Positions 6,199 to 8,625 of a stretch of 8,625 nucleotides of DNA are shown here, one piece after another. This stretch comes from DAIOEK01 sp964600595 (GTDB lineage: Bacteria > Chloroflexota > Anaerolineae > Anaerolineales > Anaerolineaceae). The position numbers were made by a program, and so were the translations under genes. The DNA lies in assembly GCA_964600595.1 (NCBI GenBank), contig CAZRKL010000113.1:1-8625 (forward strand), written 5' to 3'. Every line of letters starts with the position of its first letter. Positions within the stretch are counted from its first letter, which is position 1. The notes beneath the pieces were generated by a model, which saw nothing but the letters and a program-made list of their open reading frames with translations, searched no databases and was not told where the DNA came from.

Positions 6199-6648
6199 TT
6201 GTTCAAGGAACTTGTCAGTAATCCGGTCTTGATCTGTACTCTTACCGCCTGGCTTCTGGCTCAGGTGTTAAAAATACCCTTTGATTATTTAAAACACCGC
6301 AAGATCAACTGGGGATTGTTTTTTACTGCTGGCGGAATGCCCAGCTCCCATTCGGCGCTGATGACCGCTGCCACACTGGCAGTCGGACTATTTCATGGCT
6401 TTGATAATCCCCTTTTTGGACTTGCACTGGGTATTACCATGATTGTTGTTTACGATGCCACAGGTGTACGCCGCCAGGCGGGTATGCAGGCGCGCAAAAT
6501 TAATACCATCGTGAATGAATTATTGCAGGGTCATCCCCTTAACGAAAAAGCATTGAAAGAAGTATTAGGTCACACCCCTCTGGAGGTGACCGGTGGCGTG
6601 GCATTGGGCGTTGCCATTAGTCTGGTGATCTGGATGCTCTGGAAGTAA
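6199..6648 (+). CDS. YuiD/DUF212 divergent PAP2-like membrane protein
   Basis: A 149-residue inner-membrane protein of the DUF212 (YuiD) family, a divergent branch of the PAP2 acid-phosphatase/haloperoxidase fold. Marks are G-G-M-P-S-S-H-S-A (45-53), Y-D-A-T-G-V-R-R-Q-A-G (85-95), I-N-T-I-V-N-E-L (101-108) and L-G-H-T-P-L-E-V (123-130). Hydrophobic segments lie at about 8-24, 55-66, 71-86 and 131-148. P-S-S-H, the arginine pair and G-H-T resemble the PAP2 active-site motifs, so a lipid or isoprenoid phosphate substrate is possible but unproven. The gene begins with TTG, 3 nt after xseB, and is likely the last gene of the xseAB transcript. No functional link to exonuclease VII is evident. It ends 12 nt from the convergent RACo-like gene. 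Confidence 0.92.
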   Translation: MFKELVSNPVLICTLTAWLLAQVLKIPFDYLKHRKINWGLFFTAGGMPSSHSALMTAATLAVGLFHGFDNPLFGLALGITMIVVYDATGVRRQAGMQARKINTIVNELLQGHPLNEKALKEVLGHTPLEVTGGVALGVAISLVIWMLWK

Positions 6649-6660
6649 AACGGTTAATTT

Positions 6661-8412
6661 CTAGAATATCAGGTTTTGAATATATATGTCCATAAAGTCA
6701 GAATAACTGGTTAGCTCGACGTAATGAGATTGGCGGGCAATCCGTTTTGCCAGTTCACGCGCGTCCGCTGAGATTAACAACATTCTGGCACCTGTTCCGG
6801 CAGCGTTGCCAACCTGAGTGAAGACCTTCCGTTCCAATTTGGGGAACATGCCTATATTGATCGCGCTTTCAATATCCAGGTAAGTGCCGAATGCCCCAGC
6901 AACAACAAACTGCCGCAGCATAGACGGGTTATAGCCTGCTTCTTTCATCAGGATGTCTATCCCCGTTCGAATGGCTGCTTTCGCCAGTTGAATCTCATGC
7001 ACATCCCTGCGTGTAATCAGGATGGGTTTTCCCGTAGCGCTCATCGCAGCGGATACCAGCTCGTAACCCAGAGTGTTACCATGCTGGATCACGCGTACAT
7101 GCTCCTTAATAAATTTCCCTTGTTGATCAATCGCGCCATCCGAGAGCATCACTGCTATGGCATCCAACACACCAGAGCCGCAAATCCCCAAGGCAGGGAG
7201 GTTATCAATGGTGCTGTAAAGGATTTTTCCATCAGACAGCTGTACTTTCTCAATTGCTCCTGAAGCAGCGCGCATTCCCATCTGAATTCTGGCACCTTCG
7301 AAAGCAGGTCCAGAGGCGCAAGAACAACTATATGCTTTCCCGTTGGCGCACAGCGTGATCTCGGTGTTTGTACCGATATCGAGTGCAAGGATGTTTTCTT
7401 GTGGAGGATAAGCTCCGGTAGCCAGACACATCGCCACGTGATCTCCACCCACGTATCCCGCAATATTGGGTGGCATATAAACCTGGGCGTTCTGACAGAA
7501 TTCCCATCCAAATTTTTCAGATGAAATTACTTCTGCATCCAGCATATCTGGTGTGTACGGAGCTTCTCCCAGAGAGGTAACCGGTCTGCCGGCAGCCAAA
7601 TGCTGCATCACCGTGTTGCCCGCTAGAACAACATCCACAATCTGGCTGGGTTGTGCACCAGCCTCGTAACAAAGAGTTTTCGCCATTTCGTGTATGGCGT
7701 TCAACAGTGTCGTTTGAAGCTCTTTGTGTTTGTCAGATGCGGTATTCGCGTAGCTGATTCGGCTGACAACATCATCTCCAAACACAACCTGTGGATTCAT
7801 CAACCCGGTTCTGGAAATGGTTTCGCCAGATTGCAGGTCAACAAGGTATCCGGCGAGTTTTGTGCTCCCCATGTCCACCGCCAGGCCAAATACGCTTTTA
7901 CCTGCTGGTAAAACCGTCACGAATTCATTCCCTCGTTGAACCAGCCTGATTTCTTGTTGTCCATTTTCAGTTAAAAAGTCAGTACTTCTCTGCATTTCGT
8001 ACAGGTAGAATTCAGTCACCTTTTCCAGCGGGATATCTTGTATGGTCAGATTTCCCTTATCCTGAAGAAGGATATCCTCGCCTTCCACCTGCAATCGTTG
8101 TAAAGTACTGAGAGATTCGGCTGGAATTTCAATAACGCAATCCTGCAGAGGGATTGTTTGACAGGCAAGTCTGTATCCCTGTTGAATTTCTTGTTTGGTA
8201 AACGATTTGATTTCTTCTGTGGTGGGGGGTGTTACCCTACCGGAAATCTGTTTGATTTTGCACTCATCACAAATGCCAATACCCCCACAAACTGCCAGTA
8301 GATTCAATCCGCCTGCCCGAGCTGCGTTCAGCAGACTGGTACCCTGCTCTATTTGAATTCTCTTGCCAGAAGGCTGGAACTCTACCCAGAGCGTATTTCC
8401 ATCGCCCGCCAT
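6661..8412 (-). CDS. RACo-like corrinoid activation protein: [2Fe-2S] ferredoxin plus ASKHA ATPase (DUF4445 type)
   Basis: A 583-residue protein of the RACo family, cytoplasmic ATPases that pass an electron to inactive Co(II) corrinoid proteins. The N-terminal beta-grasp domain (about 7-98) has C42-x5-C48-x2-C51-x32-C84, the ligand set of a [2Fe-2S] cluster. A linker/middle region (about 99-170) precedes the ASKHA part. Motifs there are G-L-A-V-D-M-G-S-T-K (176-185), N-P-Q-V-V-F-G-D-D-V (206-215), V-L-A-G-N-T-V-M-Q-H-L (262-272) and G-Y-V-G-G-D (319-324). They continue with L-A-L-D-I-G-T-N-T-E-I (342-352), C-A-S-G-P-A-F-E-G (365-373) and V-V-A-G-A-F-G-T-Y-L-D (503-513). The ATG is the first possible start, because an in-frame stop lies just before it. 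The upstream partial gene resembles the MetH reactivation domain, so the target is probably a methionine-synthase-like or other corrinoid methyltransferase. That target is inference. Confidence 0.9.
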   Translation of the reverse strand: MAGDGNTLWVEFQPSGKRIQIEQGTSLLNAARAGGLNLLAVCGGIGICDECKIKQISGRVTPPTTEEIKSFTKQEIQQGYRLACQTIPLQDCVIEIPAESLSTLQRLQVEGEDILLQDKGNLTIQDIPLEKVTEFYLYEMQRSTDFLTENGQQEIRLVQRGNEFVTVLPAGKSVFGLAVDMGSTKLAGYLVDLQSGETISRTGLMNPQVVFGDDVVSRISYANTASDKHKELQTTLLNAIHEMAKTLCYEAGAQPSQIVDVVLAGNTVMQHLAAGRPVTSLGEAPYTPDMLDAEVISSEKFGWEFCQNAQVYMPPNIAGYVGGDHVAMCLATGAYPPQENILALDIGTNTEITLCANGKAYSCSCASGPAFEGARIQMGMRAASGAIEKVQLSDGKILYSTIDNLPALGICGSGVLDAIAVMLSDGAIDQQGKFIKEHVRVIQHGNTLGYELVSAAMSATGKPILITRRDVHEIQLAKAAIRTGIDILMKEAGYNPSMLRQFVVAGAFGTYLDIESAINIGMFPKLERKVFTQVGNAAGTGARMLLISADARELAKRIARQSHYVELTSYSDFMDIYIQNLIF

Positions 8413-8625
8413 TTATTTATGATCCCGATATCTGCAGGTTTTCTGCATACTGCAAAATTCGCAGGTGGATGTCTTCTGGAATGGGATTTTGCCTAACCCA
8501 ATAACAAAAGATGAGCTCTTCCTTGGAACCATCAAGGACTCGTTAGTTAATGTGACTCCAATCTTCCCTGCATCTACGAGGGAAAAAACCTGTTTCTGCC
8601 CATCTGCCAGATCCCACCCCTCCAG
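8413..8625 (-). CDS. MetH-type cobalamin reactivation domain protein, C-terminal fragment (5' end outside window)
   Basis: An open frame runs on the - strand from the window edge to TAA at 8415-8413, giving 70 residues. K-I-G-V-T-L-T-N-E-S-L-M-V-P (21-34), followed by S-S-S-F-V-I-G-L-G-K (37-46), aligns with the end of the activation domain of cobalamin-dependent methionine synthase (E. coli MetH has K-I-G-M-K-L-T-E-S-F-A-M-W-P ... A-S-V-S-G). That domain binds AdoMet and supports reductive remethylation of cob(II)alamin. Instead of the MetH tail, this protein ends in C55-x2-C58-x5-C64-R-Y-R, a cysteine cluster I associate with stand-alone versions from anaerobes. The stop codon touches the ATG of the RACo-like gene, so the two are probably one operon with coupled translation. 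Whether this is a stand-alone domain or a longer protein cannot be seen. Confidence 0.75.
   Translation of the reverse strand: MEGWDLADGQKQVFSLVDAGKIGVTLTNESLMVPRKSSSFVIGLGKIPFQKTSTCEFCSMQKTCRYRDHK

Overview
The window is a dense bacterial chromosomal segment with about eleven protein genes, no RNA genes, no CRISPR array and no mobile element. The housekeeping genes are intact and base composition looks even (moderate GC by eye). The gene set suggests an anaerobic Chloroflexota of the Anaerolineae type: the actinobacterial/chloroflexal style Ap4A-phosphorylase-like HIT protein, TIC20-like DUF4870 proteins, and a RACo-type ferredoxin-ASKHA corrinoid activator. This placement is an inference from family flavour, not proven by any marker in the window.

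Left region (2-4116, + strand). The 3' half of gatA is followed by a block of three membrane-protein genes of the DUF4870/TIC20-like kind, then by gatB. GatA and GatB are two subunits of the GatCAB tRNA-dependent amidotransferase; gatC is not visible here. The block is joined to gatA by an ATGA overlap. Its layout is unusual: two single-domain proteins (A1, B1), also joined by ATGA, are followed by one protein that fuses an A-like and a B-like domain (A2B2). This gives four related domains in a row inside a gat operon.

Middle region (4130-6648). A HIT-family nucleotide hydrolase/phosphorylase on the - strand is divergent from xseA-xseB, the two exonuclease VII subunits, and a YuiD/DUF212 membrane protein on the + strand. 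The 110 bp between the divergent starts carries two promoters with exact 17-bp spacers. Each places its predicted transcription start at, or within about 3 nt of, the start codon, so both mRNAs look leaderless. The promoter evidence moves the xseA start to 4714.

Right region (6661-8625, - strand). A RACo-like protein, with an N-terminal [2Fe-2S] domain and a C-terminal ASKHA ATPase, is directly preceded by the 3' end of a gene whose product resembles the reactivation domain of cobalamin-dependent methionine synthase (MetH). The upstream TAA stop abuts the ATG with no gap. Together they look like a two-gene module for reductive (re)activation of a corrinoid enzyme. Any partner methyltransferase lies outside the window.

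Both convergent junctions (gatB/HIT, YuiD-like/RACo-like) are only 12-13 bp long and show no clear intrinsic terminator.
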